Source: Actinomyces radicidentis (GTDB lineage Bacteria > Actinomycetota > Actinomycetes > Actinomycetales > Actinomycetaceae). From it: 64,000 bases of DNA. The notes beneath the pieces were generated by a model that was not told where the DNA came from, ran no database searches, and saw only the letters and a list, made by a program, of their open reading frames with translations. Both the position numbers and the translations under genes were made by a program. This document shows, piece after piece, positions 26,307 through 36,051 of the stretch. Each line of letters opens with the position of its first letter. The stretch's first letter is position 1. The DNA lies in assembly GCF_001553565.1 (NCBI RefSeq), contig NZ_CP014228.1, positions 2,294,001 to 2,358,000 of the forward strand. The letters run 5' to 3'.

Positions 26307-27638
26307 ATGGACAAGCAGCAGGAGTACGTCCTCCGGGCCATCGAGGAGCGGGACATCCGCTTCATCCGGCTGTGGTTCACGGACGTGCTCGGGCAGCTCA
26401 AGTCCGTCGCCATCGCACCCGCCGAGGTCGAGGGCGCCTTCGAGGAGGGCATCGGCTTCGACGGCTCCGCCATCGAGGGCCTCACCCGCGTCTACGAGTC
26501 GGACATGATCCTCTCGCCGGACCCCTCCACCTTCCAGATGCTGCCGTGGCGTGACTCCTCCAACGGCGTCGCCCGCATGTTCTGCGACGTCCTCACACCC
26601 GACGGCGAGCCTGCGCGCACGGACCCCCGCGCCGTCCTCGAGCGCCAGATCGCGCGCGTCGCCGACGCCGGCTTCACCTGCTACGTCCACCCCGAGATCG
26701 AGTTCTACCTCGTCAACAAGACGGAGGACGGTCGCATCGTCCCCACGGACACCGCCGGCTACTTCGACCACGTCCCCGGCGGCACCGCCCACGAGTTCCG
26801 CCGCCGCGCCATCCTCATGCTCGAGCAGATGGGGATCTCCGTCGAGTTCTCCCACCACGAGGGCGGCCCCGGCCAGAACGAGATCGACCTGCGCTTCGCC
26901 GACGCCCTGTCCATGGCGGACAACGTCCAGACCTTCCGCGCCGTCGTCGAGGAGGTGGCCCTCCAGGAGGGATGCATCGCCACCTTCATGCCGAAGCCCT
27001 TCGTGGGCAAGCCCGGGTCCGGCATGCACACGCACTTCTCCCTCTTCGAGGGGGACCGCAACGCCCTCTTCGACCCGACCGGCGAGTACCAGCTCTCCCA
27101 GACCGGCCGCTCCTTCATCGCGGGCATCCTGCGCCACTCGCGCGAGATCTCCGCGATCACGAGCCAGTACGTCAACTCCTACAAGCGCCTCTGGGGCGGG
27201 GACGAGGCGCCGAGCTACGTGTGCTGGGGCCACAACAACCGCTCCGCGCTCGTGCGCGTCCCGCTGCACAAGCCGGGCAAGGCGCAGTCCGCCCGGGTCG
27301 AGTACCGCGGCATCGACGCCTCGGCGAACCCCTACCTCGCCTACGCCGTCATCCTGGCGGCCGGTCTCAAGGGCATCGAGGAGGGCTACGAGCTCCCGCC
27401 CGAGGCCGAGGACGACGTCTGGGCCCTCACCGAGCAGGAGCGCAAGGCCCTCGACATCGCGGCGCTGCCCTCCTCCCTCAAGCGCGCCGTCGCCGCCATG
27501 GACGAGTCCGACCTCGTGGCGGAGACCCTCGGCGAGGACGCCTTCGAGTTCTTCGTGCGCAACAAGCGGCGCGAGTACGAGGCCTACGACGCCCAGGTCA
27601 CCGACTTCGAGCTCGACCAGTTCTTCCCCCGCTCCTGA
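26307..27638 (+). CDS. glnA: glutamine synthetase type I (GlnA2-like)
   Basis: 443 residues, ATP-dependent joining of ammonia to glutamate or a related substrate. Conserved blocks: GFDGSAIEG, EIEFYLV (metal glutamates), SHHEGGPGQNEIDLRF, FMPKPFVGKPGSGMHTHFSL, and the arginine-rich RVEYRGIDASANPYL. It is about 30 residues shorter than the second glnA (37137-38558) and lacks its adenylylation context; the corresponding stretch is EEGYELPPEAEDD. This matches the GlnA2-type paralogue of actinobacteria. In Streptomyces some such paralogues act on other amines, so the physiological substrate is uncertain. Start ATG 26307 has GGGAGAG. glnE follows after 106 nt. Confidence 0.94.
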   Translation: MDKQQEYVLRAIEERDIRFIRLWFTDVLGQLKSVAIAPAEVEGAFEEGIGFDGSAIEGLTRVYESDMILSPDPSTFQMLPWRDSSNGVARMFCDVLTPDGEPARTDPRAVLERQIARVADAGFTCYVHPEIEFYLVNKTEDGRIVPTDTAGYFDHVPGGTAHEFRRRAILMLEQMGISVEFSHHEGGPGQNEIDLRFADALSMADNVQTFRAVVEEVALQEGCIATFMPKPFVGKPGSGMHTHFSLFEGDRNALFDPTGEYQLSQTGRSFIAGILRHSREISAITSQYVNSYKRLWGGDEAPSYVCWGHNNRSALVRVPLHKPGKAQSARVEYRGIDASANPYLAYAVILAAGLKGIEEGYELPPEAEDDVWALTEQERKALDIAALPSSLKRAVAAMDESDLVAETLGEDAFEFFVRNKRREYEAYDAQVTDFELDQFFPRS

Positions 27639-27744
27639 TGCGCACAGGGGAGCGCGGCTCCCCGAGACGGCGGCCCGGCTCCGGGCCGCGGGCCGGTGAG
27701 CAGCCACCGGCCCGGCCCACGACGAGGCGAGCAGGAGGACGGCG

Positions 27745-30700
27745 ATGGCGGAGCGCAGCGGGGCGACGGGACCGGTCCTGGGAGGGCCGCGGCGCGAGAC
27801 GCCCCGCGCCCGCCTCATCCGCGCCGGCTTCGACGAGCTGAGCCGGGCCGCCGGCTGCCTCACCGACCCGGCGCTCACGGCCCTCCTGCCCGACGCGCCG
27901 GGCACCGCCCCGGCCGGGGAGGACCCCACGGACCCGACGTCGCCCGGAGGGCCCCTGGGACGCAGCGGACTGTCCTCCCTCGTCCTCGGCCCCGCCCAGG
28001 AGGCGCTCGTCACCGAGGTCGGGCGGACCGCTGACCCCGATCTCGCCCTCCTCGCCCTCGTTCGCCTCGCCGAAGCCTGCGCCGGCTGCGAGGCCGAGGC
28101 CCTGCTGCGCCGTCTTCTCGAGGGGCTCGTCGCGCTCCCCACCCACGACGGGCCCGGTGCGGAGGCCGACGCCGGTACCCCTCGCGCCGCGGAGGCCTCC
28201 GACACCGCCGAGCACCGCGCCCGGCTCCTCGCCGTCCTCGGCTCCTCCAGCGCGCTGGGCGACTTCCTCGTCGCCCACCCCCGCCACCTCGCGGCCCTCG
28301 CTCCCGACCAGGCCTTCCGCGCCCCCGACCGACCGAGCGCCCTCGAGACCCTCACCGGCGCCGTCCGCGACGCGCTCGCCGGGACCGGCACGGGGCAGGA
28401 CGCGGGCGCCGACGCCGGAGCCGACGGCCCCGTGCCTGAGGAGCGCGTCACCGCCGCCACCTCCGCCATGCGCGTCGCCTACCGCGACCGCCTCCTCGCC
28501 ATCGTCGCGGACGACCTGCGCGCTGAGGAGCCGGTCGCGCACCTCCCCGTCGTCGGGCAGGACATGGCCGAGCTCGCCGACGCCTCCCTCGAGTCCGCTC
28601 TCCTCATCGCCCGCGCCGCCGTCGGCCCCGAGGCCGAGGACGTCGCCCTCACCGTCATCGCCATGGGCAAGACGGGCGCCCGCGAGCTCAACTACATCTC
28701 TGACGTCGACGTCGTCCACGTCGTCGGCCCCGCCGGGGACCCGACCGCCGCCCCTGAGGACGAGGCAGCCCTCGTCGCGACCGGGACGGCCATCGCCACC
28801 GAGCTCGCTCGCGCCACCTCCGCCACCGGCGAGGAGCCGCCGCTGTGGCCGCTGGACACCGCCCTTCGCCCGGAGGGCAAGGACGGCGCCCTCGTGCGCA
28901 CCCTCGCCTCCCACGTCGCCTACTACGAGCGCTGGGCCTCCTCCTGGGAGTTCCAGGCCCTCCTCAAGGCCCGCGCCGCCGCCGGCGACGCCGAGCTCGG
29001 GGCCGCCTACGAGGCCTCCGTCGCGCCCTTCATCTGGGCGGCCTCGGGCCGCGAGAACTTCGTCGACGACGCCCGCGCCATGCGCCGCCGCGTCGAGCGC
29101 GAGTCCGAGCGCAAGGGCCAGGAGGACATGCGCATCAAGCTCGGCCCCGGCGGCCTGCGGGACGTCGAGTTCACCGTCCAGCTCCTCCAGCTCGTCCACG
29201 GCCGCGCGGACGAGTCCCTCCACGTGCGCCCCACCCTCGGGGCGCTCGACGCCCTGTCCGCCGGCGGCTACGTCTCCCGCGCCGACGCCGCCGCCCTCGG
29301 CGACTGCTACAAGGCCCTGCGCCTCCTCGAGCACCGCTCCCAGCTCCACCGCCTGCGCCGCACCCACGAGCTGCCCGCACGTCCCGAGGACCTGCGCCGC
29401 ATCGGCCGCGGCATTGAGCGGCGCTCCCTCGCCGACCCCGAGGCGCTCCTCACCGTCTTCCGCGCCCTGCGCCGCCAGGTCCGCGCCCTCCACGAGGCCA
29501 TCTACTACCGGCCCCTGCTCTCTGTCGCGGCGGGCCTGTCCGACGCCGAGATGTCGCTGAGCCCACGCGCCGCGCGCGAGCGCCTCACCGCCATCGGCTA
29601 CCTCGACCCCGATGGGGCCCTGCGCCACATCCAGGCCCTCACCGAGGGCGTCACCCGCCGCGCCGCTATCCAGCGCCAGCTCCTCCCCGTCATCATCGGC
29701 TGGATCGGAGAGGGCCCGGACCCCGACCAGGGCCTCCTCGCCTTCCGGCTGCTCTCGGAGTCCATCGGCTCCTCCCACTGGTACCTCGCGCTCCTGCGCG
29801 ACTCGCCGGCCGCCGCCCGCCGCCTGTGCCAGGTCCTCTCCGGCGCCCGGTGGACCACCGAGCGCCTGGCCGAGCGGCCCGAGTCCATCGCCTGGCTCGA
29901 CGACGCCGACGACCTCGCGCCGCGGCCCGACGGCGCCCTCGCCGAGGAGGTCCGCTCCACCCTGCGCCGACGCTCCTTCACCGCGTCCGACGCCGCGGGC
30001 CTGGAGAAGCAGGCCGCCGAGGCCGTCCGCGCCCTCATGGGCGTGCGCACCCGCGAGCTCGTCCGCGCTGCCCTCGCCGACTCCCTCGACGGCGTCGACC
30101 CCGCCCGCGCCGCCCACGTGCTCACGGACGCCACCGACGCCGTCCTCGCCGGCGTCCTGTCGGTGGCCACCGGTCTCACGGTCGCCCTGCGCGACGGCGC
30201 CGACGCCGTGTCCGGGGGACCGGCCCAGGACGGCACCTGGCCCGCGGCCCTCGCCGAGCACGCCGTCATCGCCATGGGACGCCTCGGCGGGCGCGAGATC
30301 ACCTACGCCTCCGACGCCGACGTCCTCTTCGTCCACGAGGCCCGCTCCGGCGTTGACGAGGAGACCGCCGCCACCGAGGCCGACGCCGTCGCCCGCTGGA
30401 CCGTCCGCCTCATGGCCGGCGCCCGGCCGCACCCCCTCGAGGTCGACGCCGACCTGCGCCCCGAGGGCCGCCAGGGCCCGATGAGCCGGTCGCTGAGCTC
30501 CTACGCCGAGTACTACCAGCGCTGGGCCTCCGTGTGGGAGCGGCAGGCCCTCCTGCGCGCCCGCGCCTGCGCCGGCTCGGCCGCCCTCGGCACCCGCTTC
30601 GAGGAGCTCGTCGCGCCCCTGCGCTGGTCCGAGGACGGGCTCGACGCGGCGGGCCTGCGAGAGATCCGCCGCCTCAAGGCCCGGATGGAGGCCGAGCGCC

Positions 30701-31425
30701 TCCCTCGCGGCACCAACCCCTCGCGCCACCTCAAGCTCGGTCCCGGCGGGCTCTCCGACGTCGAGTGGACCGCTCAGGTCCTCCAGCTCGCCCACGCCGC
30801 CGAGGAGCCCGGCCTGCGCACCACCTCGACGACGGAGGCCCTCGCGGCCGCCGTCGACGCCGGCCTCCTCGCCGTCGACGAGGGCGAGGACCTCATCGGT
30901 GCGTGGCGCCTCGCCTCACGGGTCCGCGCCGCCAACGTCATCGGCACCGGGCGCGACGCCGGCGCCAAGGTCGACGTCCTGCCCTCCGACACGCGCGACC
31001 TGCGCCTCGTCGGGCGCCTCCTCGGGCAGGAGCCCGGGCACGAGCGCGAGGTCGTCGAGGACTACCGCCGCTCAGCCCGCCACGCGCGCACGGTCGTCGA
31101 GCGGGTCGTCTTCGGAGACGCCCTCCACGACGAGGACGACGCCGCCGCAGCCCGTGCCCGCGGGGACCAGCGCGCAGCGCCCGGGGAGCGCCGTGGGGCG
31201 CCCTCGGGCCGCACCGACGGCGCGCGAGGTTCCGCGACCCGGACCTCACCCTCCACCGGGACCGCGACGTCCGCGCCCGGACGCCCCGAGCAGCCCCGGA
31301 CCGACGGCGCGCAGAGCGGCGCGCCGCGCCCCGAGCGCGCCGCGGGCGCCCGGCGGCCCACTAGGGCCGAGCAGCGCCGCGGTCCGCGGCGCGGAGGGGG
31401 GACCGGCCCCTTCCCCTGGTCCTGA
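27745..31425 (+). CDS. glnE: bifunctional glutamine synthetase adenylyltransferase / adenylyl-removing enzyme
   Basis: A 1226-residue two-headed nucleotidyltransferase that switches glutamine synthetase off by AMP attachment and on by phosphorolysis. Each half has a catalytic metal motif: ELNYISDVDVVHV near residue 315 and EITYASDADVLFV near 853. Each is followed by the family segments (LRPEGKDG, then YEYW-like YYERWASSWEFQALLKARA; in the second half LRPEGRQGPMSRS, YYQRWASVWERQALLRARA). The last about 95 residues are a Gly/Arg/Pro/Ala-rich tail that is not part of the enzyme fold. It lies directly after a glnA; the likely target is the Tyr401 enzyme encoded at 37137-38558. Start ATG 27745. 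Confidence 0.95.
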   Translation: MAERSGATGPVLGGPRRETPRARLIRAGFDELSRAAGCLTDPALTALLPDAPGTAPAGEDPTDPTSPGGPLGRSGLSSLVLGPAQEALVTEVGRTADPDLALLALVRLAEACAGCEAEALLRRLLEGLVALPTHDGPGAEADAGTPRAAEASDTAEHRARLLAVLGSSSALGDFLVAHPRHLAALAPDQAFRAPDRPSALETLTGAVRDALAGTGTGQDAGADAGADGPVPEERVTAATSAMRVAYRDRLLAIVADDLRAEEPVAHLPVVGQDMAELADASLESALLIARAAVGPEAEDVALTVIAMGKTGARELNYISDVDVVHVVGPAGDPTAAPEDEAALVATGTAIATELARATSATGEEPPLWPLDTALRPEGKDGALVRTLASHVAYYERWASSWEFQALLKARAAAGDAELGAAYEASVAPFIWAASGRENFVDDARAMRRRVERESERKGQEDMRIKLGPGGLRDVEFTVQLLQLVHGRADESLHVRPTLGALDALSAGGYVSRADAAALGDCYKALRLLEHRSQLHRLRRTHELPARPEDLRRIGRGIERRSLADPEALLTVFRALRRQVRALHEAIYYRPLLSVAAGLSDAEMSLSPRAARERLTAIGYLDPDGALRHIQALTEGVTRRAAIQRQLLPVIIGWIGEGPDPDQGLLAFRLLSESIGSSHWYLALLRDSPAAARRLCQVLSGARWTTERLAERPESIAWLDDADDLAPRPDGALAEEVRSTLRRRSFTASDAAGLEKQAAEAVRALMGVRTRELVRAALADSLDGVDPARAAHVLTDATDAVLAGVLSVATGLTVALRDGADAVSGGPAQDGTWPAALAEHAVIAMGRLGGREITYASDADVLFVHEARSGVDEETAATEADAVARWTVRLMAGARPHPLEVDADLRPEGRQGPMSRSLSSYAEYYQRWASVWERQALLRARACAGSAALGTRFEELVAPLRWSEDGLDAAGLREIRRLKARMEAERLPRGTNPSRHLKLGPGGLSDVEWTAQVLQLAHAAEEPGLRTTSTTEALAAAVDAGLLAVDEGEDLIGAWRLASRVRAANVIGTGRDAGAKVDVLPSDTRDLRLVGRLLGQEPGHEREVVEDYRRSARHARTVVERVVFGDALHDEDDAAAARARGDQRAAPGERRGAPSGRTDGARGSATRTSPSTGTATSAPGRPEQPRTDGAQSGAPRPERAAGARRPTRAEQRRGPRRGGGTGPFPWS

Positions 31426-31491
31426 GCGCCCGCCCGCTGAGGGGACGGAGTCCACGCGGTGACGGTCCTCCCTGGCAGGATGGGGGGCGTG

Positions 31492-32196
31492 ATGCTCCTC
31501 CTCGTCCGCCACGGCCGCACCATCGCCAACGTCATGGGAGCGCTCGACACCGCGTTCCCCGGCAACCCCCTCGACGAGACCGGTCTCGCCCAGGCCGGGA
31601 CGCTGCCCGAGCGCCTCGCCGCCGCGGGCCACCTCGAGGGCCTGTCCTCGCTGTGGGTCTCCCCGATCCTCCGCGCCCGCCAGACCATCGCGCCCATCGA
31701 GGCCGCCACCGGGATCACCGCCACGATCCGCTCCGGCCTGCGCGAGGTCGTCGCCGGGGACCTCGAGATGAACACCGACGCCGGCTCCGTCGCCGTCTAC
31801 GCGGACACCACCCGGTCCTGGATGGTGGGCCGCACCGCCTGCCGTCTGCCGGGGTCTCCCGAGGACGGCGCCCAGACCTTCGCCCGCTTCGACGGCGTCG
31901 TCGACGAGATCGCCGCTGCCACGCTCGAGTCCCAGGGACCCGGCGGGAGCGCCCTCCTCGTCGCCCACGGCACCGTCCTGCGCCTGTGGACCGCGCTCGC
32001 CGCCGCCCGTGCCGGCGGCGCGGACCCCACCTGGATCGCCGAGCACCCCATGACGAATACGGCGATCACCGTCGTCGAGGGCGATCCCGAGGCCGGCTGG
32101 CGGCTCCTCGACTGGTGCGAGGGCGCCTGGACGGCCTCCCCGACCGAGCAGCCCGAGGCCCCCGAGCCCGCGGACCCGACCGAGCAGCCCGCGTGA
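31492..32196 (+). CDS. histidine phosphatase family protein
   Basis: 234 residues. LLLVRHGRT carries the phospho-histidine, LWVSPILRARQT the arginine loop, and LLVAHGTVLRLWTAL the second histidine. It belongs to the same superfamily as the protein at 23616 but they are not close copies. The start is uncertain: ATG 31492 places the motif at the usual distance from the N-terminus; ATG 31480 and GTG 31459 are in frame. The tail is Pro/Glu/Ala rich (EQPEAPEPADPTEQP). Its stop overlaps the next gene by 4 nt. Substrate unknown. Confidence 0.88.
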   Translation: MLLLVRHGRTIANVMGALDTAFPGNPLDETGLAQAGTLPERLAAAGHLEGLSSLWVSPILRARQTIAPIEAATGITATIRSGLREVVAGDLEMNTDAGSVAVYADTTRSWMVGRTACRLPGSPEDGAQTFARFDGVVDEIAAATLESQGPGGSALLVAHGTVLRLWTALAAARAGGADPTWIAEHPMTNTAITVVEGDPEAGWRLLDWCEGAWTASPTEQPEAPEPADPTEQPA

Positions 32197-33053
32197 GCGC
32201 CGCCCAGAGCGGCACCGGCGACCGCGGCGACCGGGACCGCCGAGCCGCCTCCTTCCAGGAGGGGGCCGAGGACTACGACCGTCTCCGCCCCGGCTACCCG
32301 GCCGAGCTCTGGAGCCTCCTCATCGAGGACGTCCGCACCGCGGCGGGGCCGGGGACGGGGGAGCGCCCGCTCCGCGCCGTCGACGTCGGCGCCGGCACCG
32401 GGCGCGCGACGCTCCCCCTCGCCGCAGCCGGCCTCGAGGTCCTCGCCGTCGACCCCAGCGCCGCCATGCTCGAGCGGCTGCGCGCCAACGCCGAGCACGC
32501 CGGCGTCAGCGCGCGCGTCGCCCCGCGCGAGTCAGCCCTCGAGGACCTCGACCCCGCGGTCGACGGCGGCGCGGACCTCATCGTCCTCGCCCAGTCGCTC
32601 CACTGGACCGACCCCGCCACGCGGTGGCGCCGCCTCCACGGCCTGCTCGCGCCGACGGGCGTCGTCGCGATGCTCTGGAACGGCTGGCACCTCGCCCCCG
32701 CCCGCCACGACGTCGACGCCGTGGCCGACCTCTTCGAGCGCGTCAACGCCGGTCTGGAGCGCCCCATGACCCCCGACGTCGAGCGCCGCGAGCCGGACGG
32801 CTCCGCGTGGACCACCGGCGTCGTCGTCGAGGGCCCCGGGGCCGGGCTGCTCCGCGAGTCGCGCCGCGAGGTCGCCGAGTGGACCTGGGAGCTGCCGACC
32901 CCGACCTACATCGAGCTCCTCGGCACGACCTCCCAGTACCGCGTCGCCCAGCCCGCCGTCCGCGCCGAGCTCGAGACCGGCCTCGCGAGGATCCTCGGGG
33001 AGACGGTCCTCCTGGACGCGCAGACGCTCCTCGTCGAGGCCGTGCGCGCCTGA
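32193..33053 (+). CDS. class I SAM-dependent methyltransferase
   Basis: A 286-residue methyltransferase. An Asp/Arg-rich start precedes ASFQEGAEDYDRLRPGYP, a common opening of this subfamily. The SAM-binding loop is VDVGAGTGRATLPLAAAG with the acidic ribose ligand in LAVDPSAAML. LAQSLHWTDP is the family's motif IV-like stretch (it replaces the D/N-PPY of N-methylases), suggesting a small-molecule substrate. GTG start 32193 overlaps the phosphatase stop (GTGA). The target molecule is not known. It ends facing the ABC transporter genes. Confidence 0.9.
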   Translation: MSAAQSGTGDRGDRDRRAASFQEGAEDYDRLRPGYPAELWSLLIEDVRTAAGPGTGERPLRAVDVGAGTGRATLPLAAAGLEVLAVDPSAAMLERLRANAEHAGVSARVAPRESALEDLDPAVDGGADLIVLAQSLHWTDPATRWRRLHGLLAPTGVVAMLWNGWHLAPARHDVDAVADLFERVNAGLERPMTPDVERREPDGSAWTTGVVVEGPGAGLLRESRREVAEWTWELPTPTYIELLGTTSQYRVAQPAVRAELETGLARILGETVLLDAQTLLVEAVRA

Positions 33054-33140
33054 AGCCCGGTCGGTCGGGTCCCGGCCCGCCCGGTCGCCGGTCCTGAACG
33101 GATCCGGCACGCGCCCGGTCCCGGTCCGAGCACGACGCGA

Positions 33141-33166
33141 CCCGGCGCACCGCGCGGTGCACCGGG
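33141..33166. terminator. hairpin between convergent methyltransferase and ABC ATPase genes
   Basis: CCCGG-c-GCACCGC pairs with GCGGTGC-a-CCGGG: 12 pairs with one mismatch. It lies in a 178-nt gap between converging genes, so it can act on both strands. Confidence 0.6.
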
Positions 33167-33231
33167 CCGGACCGCGCCGCCTGGGGGAGCGGCGTCGGGA
33201 CGGGGCGGGGAGCCCCCGACCAGGGCCTCCG

Positions 33232-34029
33232 TCAGAGGACGGAGGACAGGAAGGCCCTCGTTCGCTCCTGGGTCGGGTGGTCGAGGACCTCGACCGGGGC
33301 GCCGGCCTCGCAGATGACGCCGCCGTCCATGAAGACGAGCTGGTCGCCGACCTCGCGGGCGAAGCCCATCTCGTGGGTGACGACGACCATCGTCATGCCG
33401 GAGGCCGCCAGGTCCTTCATGACCTGGAGGACCTCGCCGACGAGCTCGGGGTCGAGGGCGCTCGTCGGCTCGTCGAAGAGCATGAGCTCAGGGTCCATCG
33501 CGAGGGCTCGAGCGATGGCGACGCGCTGCTGCTGGCCGCCGGAGAGCTGCGAGGGGTAGTGGTCGAGACGGTCGGCCAGGCCCACGCGCTCGAGCAGCTC
33601 GACGCCTCGCTTGCTGGCCTCGGCCCTGCTCACGCCCTTGACCTGGACCGGGGCCTCCATGACGTTCTGGAGGGCGGTCATGTGGGGGAAGAGGTTGAAG
33701 CGCTGGAAGACCATGCCGATGCGGGCGCGCTGGGCGGCGCGCGCCTTGTCCGACAGGGCGTGCAGCTCGACGCTGCCGTCGGGCCTCGTCACCTCGCGCA
33801 TGCCGATGAGGTCGCCGTCGACGTGGACGCGGCCGGCGTCGATCGACTCGAGCTCGTTGATGCAGCGCAGGAGGGTCGACTTGCCGGAGCCCGAGGGGCC
33901 GATGAGGACGGTGACGGAGCCGGAGGGGACCGTCATGTCGATGCCCTTGAGGACGTGGAGGTCCCCGAAGAACTTGTGCAGGCCGCTGACCTGGACCTTC
34001 GGCGTCGTCGTGCCGTTCGTGGTGCTCAT
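33232..34029 (-). CDS. polar amino-acid ABC transporter ATP-binding protein
   Basis: A 265-residue ATPase of the GlnQ/HisP type. Walker [10 protein letters not shown] near residue 43, Q-loop [17 protein letters not shown], signature [15 protein letters not shown], Walker [15 protein letters not shown], and the switch histidine in VVTHEMGFA are all present. These place it in the polar amino-acid uptake family, not the exporters seen at 7.5 kb. ATG 34029 overlaps the permease stop by 4 nt. It is the last gene of the operon that starts with a solute-binding lipoprotein. Confidence 0.95.
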   Translation of the reverse strand: MSTTNGTTTPKVQVSGLHKFFGDLHVLKGIDMTVPSGSVTVLIGPSGSGKSTLLRCINELESIDAGRVHVDGDLIGMREVTRPDGSVELHALSDKARAAQRARIGMVFQRFNLFPHMTALQNVMEAPVQVKGVSRAEASKRGVELLERVGLADRLDHYPSQLSGGQQQRVAIARALAMDPELMLFDEPTSALDPELVGEVLQVMKDLAASGMTMVVVTHEMGFAREVGDQLVFMDGGVICEAGAPVEVLDHPTQERTRAFLSSVL

Positions 34030-35003
34030 GGGGTGACCTCCAGGAAGGGATCGTCGGTCGTGGTGCGGGCGTCGAGGATGGCCTGCTGCCTGGCGGACAG
34101 ACCGCGCTTCGAGCCGGTCGAGGCGGACCGGCCGTCGAAGCCGCGCCCGTAGTAGCGCTCGATGTAGTGCTGACCGACCATGAGGATCGAGGTGATGATG
34201 ATGTACCACAGGGCCGCGACGATGAGCAGCGGGATCGTCTGGTACGTGCTCGACGCGTAGGAGTTGGTGACGAAGGTGAGGTCCAGCGTGTAGGGCACGG
34301 CCAGGACCAGCGAGGTCGTCTTGAGCATGGAGATCGTCTCGTTGCCCGTCGGGGGCACGATGACGCGCATGGCCTGCGGCAGGACGATCCGGCGCAGGAT
34401 CTTGCCCTTGGACATGCCGAGCGCGCCGGCGGCCTCGGACTGTCCGGGGTCGACGCTCGCCAGGCCGGAGCGGACGATCTCGGAGAGGTAGGCGCCCTCG
34501 TTGATGCCGAGTCCGAGGACGGCCGCGATGAAGGGGCTGAAGACCGTCTTCGTCTCGAAGGTGAGCATCTCGGGGCCGAAGGGCACGCCGAGGCTGAGGT
34601 GCTGGTAGAGGGCGGAGAGCGCGCCCCAGAAGACCAGCTGGGTGTAGATCGGGGTGCCGCGGAAGAACCAGAGGTAGGCCAGGGCCACCCACCGGAGCAC
34701 GGGGTTCGAGGACTGGCGCATGACCGCCGTCGTCACCGCCAGGATGATGCCGATGAGCATCGCGAGGAACGTGAGGACGAGGGTGATGCCGACGGCGCGG
34801 ACCACGTGCACCTCGCGGAAGAAGAACCAGACGGTGTCCCAGTGGAACTTCTCGTTCGTGAGGAGGGCGTGGACGAACATCGCGCCCAGGACGGCGACGA
34901 TCGCCGCGCTGATCCAGGTGCCGGGCTTGGGGACCGGCTTGGGGTTGTTGAGCTTGACGGGCGCGTCCGACGACGTCCCCGCGCTCGTGGGCTGGGTGCT
35001 CAT
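34026..35003 (-). CDS. polar amino-acid ABC transporter permease
   Basis: A 325-residue HisM/GlnP-type permease. There are five to six membrane helices between residues 35 and 275. The EAA loop that docks the ATPase reads [29 protein letters not shown]. An unusually long hydrophilic N-terminus (about 30 residues) and C-terminus (about 40 residues) flank the core. The single permease presumably forms a homodimer. It is translationally coupled to the ATPase (ATGA), with a 3-nt gap from the binding-protein gene. Substrate: a polar amino acid, not further defined. Confidence 0.94.
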   Translation of the reverse strand: MSTQPTSAGTSSDAPVKLNNPKPVPKPGTWISAAIVAVLGAMFVHALLTNEKFHWDTVWFFFREVHVVRAVGITLVLTFLAMLIGIILAVTTAVMRQSSNPVLRWVALAYLWFFRGTPIYTQLVFWGALSALYQHLSLGVPFGPEMLTFETKTVFSPFIAAVLGLGINEGAYLSEIVRSGLASVDPGQSEAAGALGMSKGKILRRIVLPQAMRVIVPPTGNETISMLKTTSLVLAVPYTLDLTFVTNSYASSTYQTIPLLIVAALWYIIITSILMVGQHYIERYYGRGFDGRSASTGSKRGLSARQQAILDARTTTDDPFLEVTP

Positions 35004-35006
35004 GGG

Positions 35007-35951
35007 TCACTCCTCCACGTTCGGGTTGATCTCGGCCTTGTCCAGGGCGCCGTCCTCGATGCCCCAGGCCCCGAGGATCTTCTGCCACGTGCCGTCGTCC
35101 ATGAGCTTCTGGACGGCGGCCTGAACGGCCTTGGTGAGGGTGGGGTCGTCCTTCGAGACGAGGATGCCCTGCGGGAGGGCGTCCTCGACCTCGCCGACCG
35201 TCTCGAGCTGGCCGCCGGTCTGCTCGGCGGCGTAGCCGGCGACGGTCGAGTCGGCGTACATCGCGTCGATGGTGCCGCCCGCCAGGGCCGTCGAGGCCTC
35301 GGACTGGGTGTTGTACGAACGGACCTGGAGGGTCGCCTCGCCGGCCGCCGAGCACTTCTCGGCGTCCTGCTTCATCGTGTCCTCCTGCGAGGTGCCCACC
35401 TGGACGCCGACGGACAGCCCGCACAGCTTGAGGTGGTCGGAGGTGTCGATGCCCTTCGGGTTGCCGGCCTGGACGTCGAAGGAGGAGCCGACGTTGATGT
35501 AGGAGATCATGTCGACGCTCTGCTCGCGCTCCGTCGTGATGGTGAAGGAGGAGACGCCGAGGTCGTACTTCGAGCCCATCGCCGCGATGATCGAGTCGAA
35601 CTCGGCGGTGTGGGTCGTGGAGGGGACGCCGAGGACCTTGCCGATCGCGGTCGTGAGGTCGACGTCGTAGCCGATGGCCTTGCCCGAGGAGCTGAGGAAC
35701 TCGGCGGGGGCGTAGTCGGTCGAGGCCCCGATGTCGAGGCTGCCGTCGCTGAGGTCGTCCGAGGAGAGCATCGCGGCGATCGTGTCGTCCTTCTGGATGC
35801 CGCTCGTGTCGTAGCCCTGGGTGCTGGTGCTCGCGGTCGACGAGCCCGAGGCGTGCCAGTCGGCGGCGTCGGTGCAGGCGGACAGCCCGGCGGCCAGGGC
35901 GAGGGCGGAGGCCATTGCCGCGCCGCGGCGCAGGACCCTGGTGTTCCTCAT
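35007..35951 (-). CDS. amino-acid ABC transporter substrate-binding lipoprotein (copy A)
   Basis: A 314-residue lipoprotein: basic start, hydrophobic stretch and the lipobox LSAC with Cys26 as the lipid-anchored residue. The mature part is a type II periplasmic-binding-protein fold of the amino-acid class ([24 protein letters not shown], then [19 protein letters not shown]). Two further cysteines (CGLSV, KCSAAG) could form a disulfide, consistent with the VKOR oxidant system. It begins the ABC operon. A very similar gene (copy B) lies just upstream. ATG 35951 has AGGAG; a 12-bp palindrome lies 50 nt upstream. Confidence 0.94.
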   Translation of the reverse strand: MRNTRVLRRGAAMASALALAAGLSACTDAADWHASGSSTASTSTQGYDTSGIQKDDTIAAMLSSDDLSDGSLDIGASTDYAPAEFLSSSGKAIGYDVDLTTAIGKVLGVPSTTHTAEFDSIIAAMGSKYDLGVSSFTITTEREQSVDMISYINVGSSFDVQAGNPKGIDTSDHLKLCGLSVGVQVGTSQEDTMKQDAEKCSAAGEATLQVRSYNTQSEASTALAGGTIDAMYADSTVAGYAAEQTGGQLETVGEVEDALPQGILVSKDDPTLTKAVQAAVQKLMDDGTWQKILGAWGIEDGALDKAEINPNVEE

Positions 35952-36000
35952 GGGTGCTCCTAGCGGGAGGGGATGATGCGAGAAAGTGTATCTGTATAAC

Positions 36001-36012
36001 GCATAAGTATGC
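36001..36012. promoter_or_regulatory. palindromic operator candidate upstream of binding protein copy A
   Basis: GCATA-AG-TATGC, 50-61 nt upstream of the start. A related GTATA-GA-TATAC is at the same distance upstream of copy B (37050-37061), the two AT-rich spots in a GC-rich region. Confidence 0.45.
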
Positions 36013-36051
36013 AGTCGGTGCGGGAGTGGCGGCGGCGACGCGCGGGGAGGA

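Noticed and set aside
27598-30795. Very long open frame opposite glnE, and similar long frames opposite aceE, E2, S9 peptidase and treZ
   Set aside because: In DNA this GC-rich, the antisense of a real gene is often open. These frames give Arg/Gly/Ala/Val-rich sequences without family motifs, while the plus or minus partner has clear catalytic residues.
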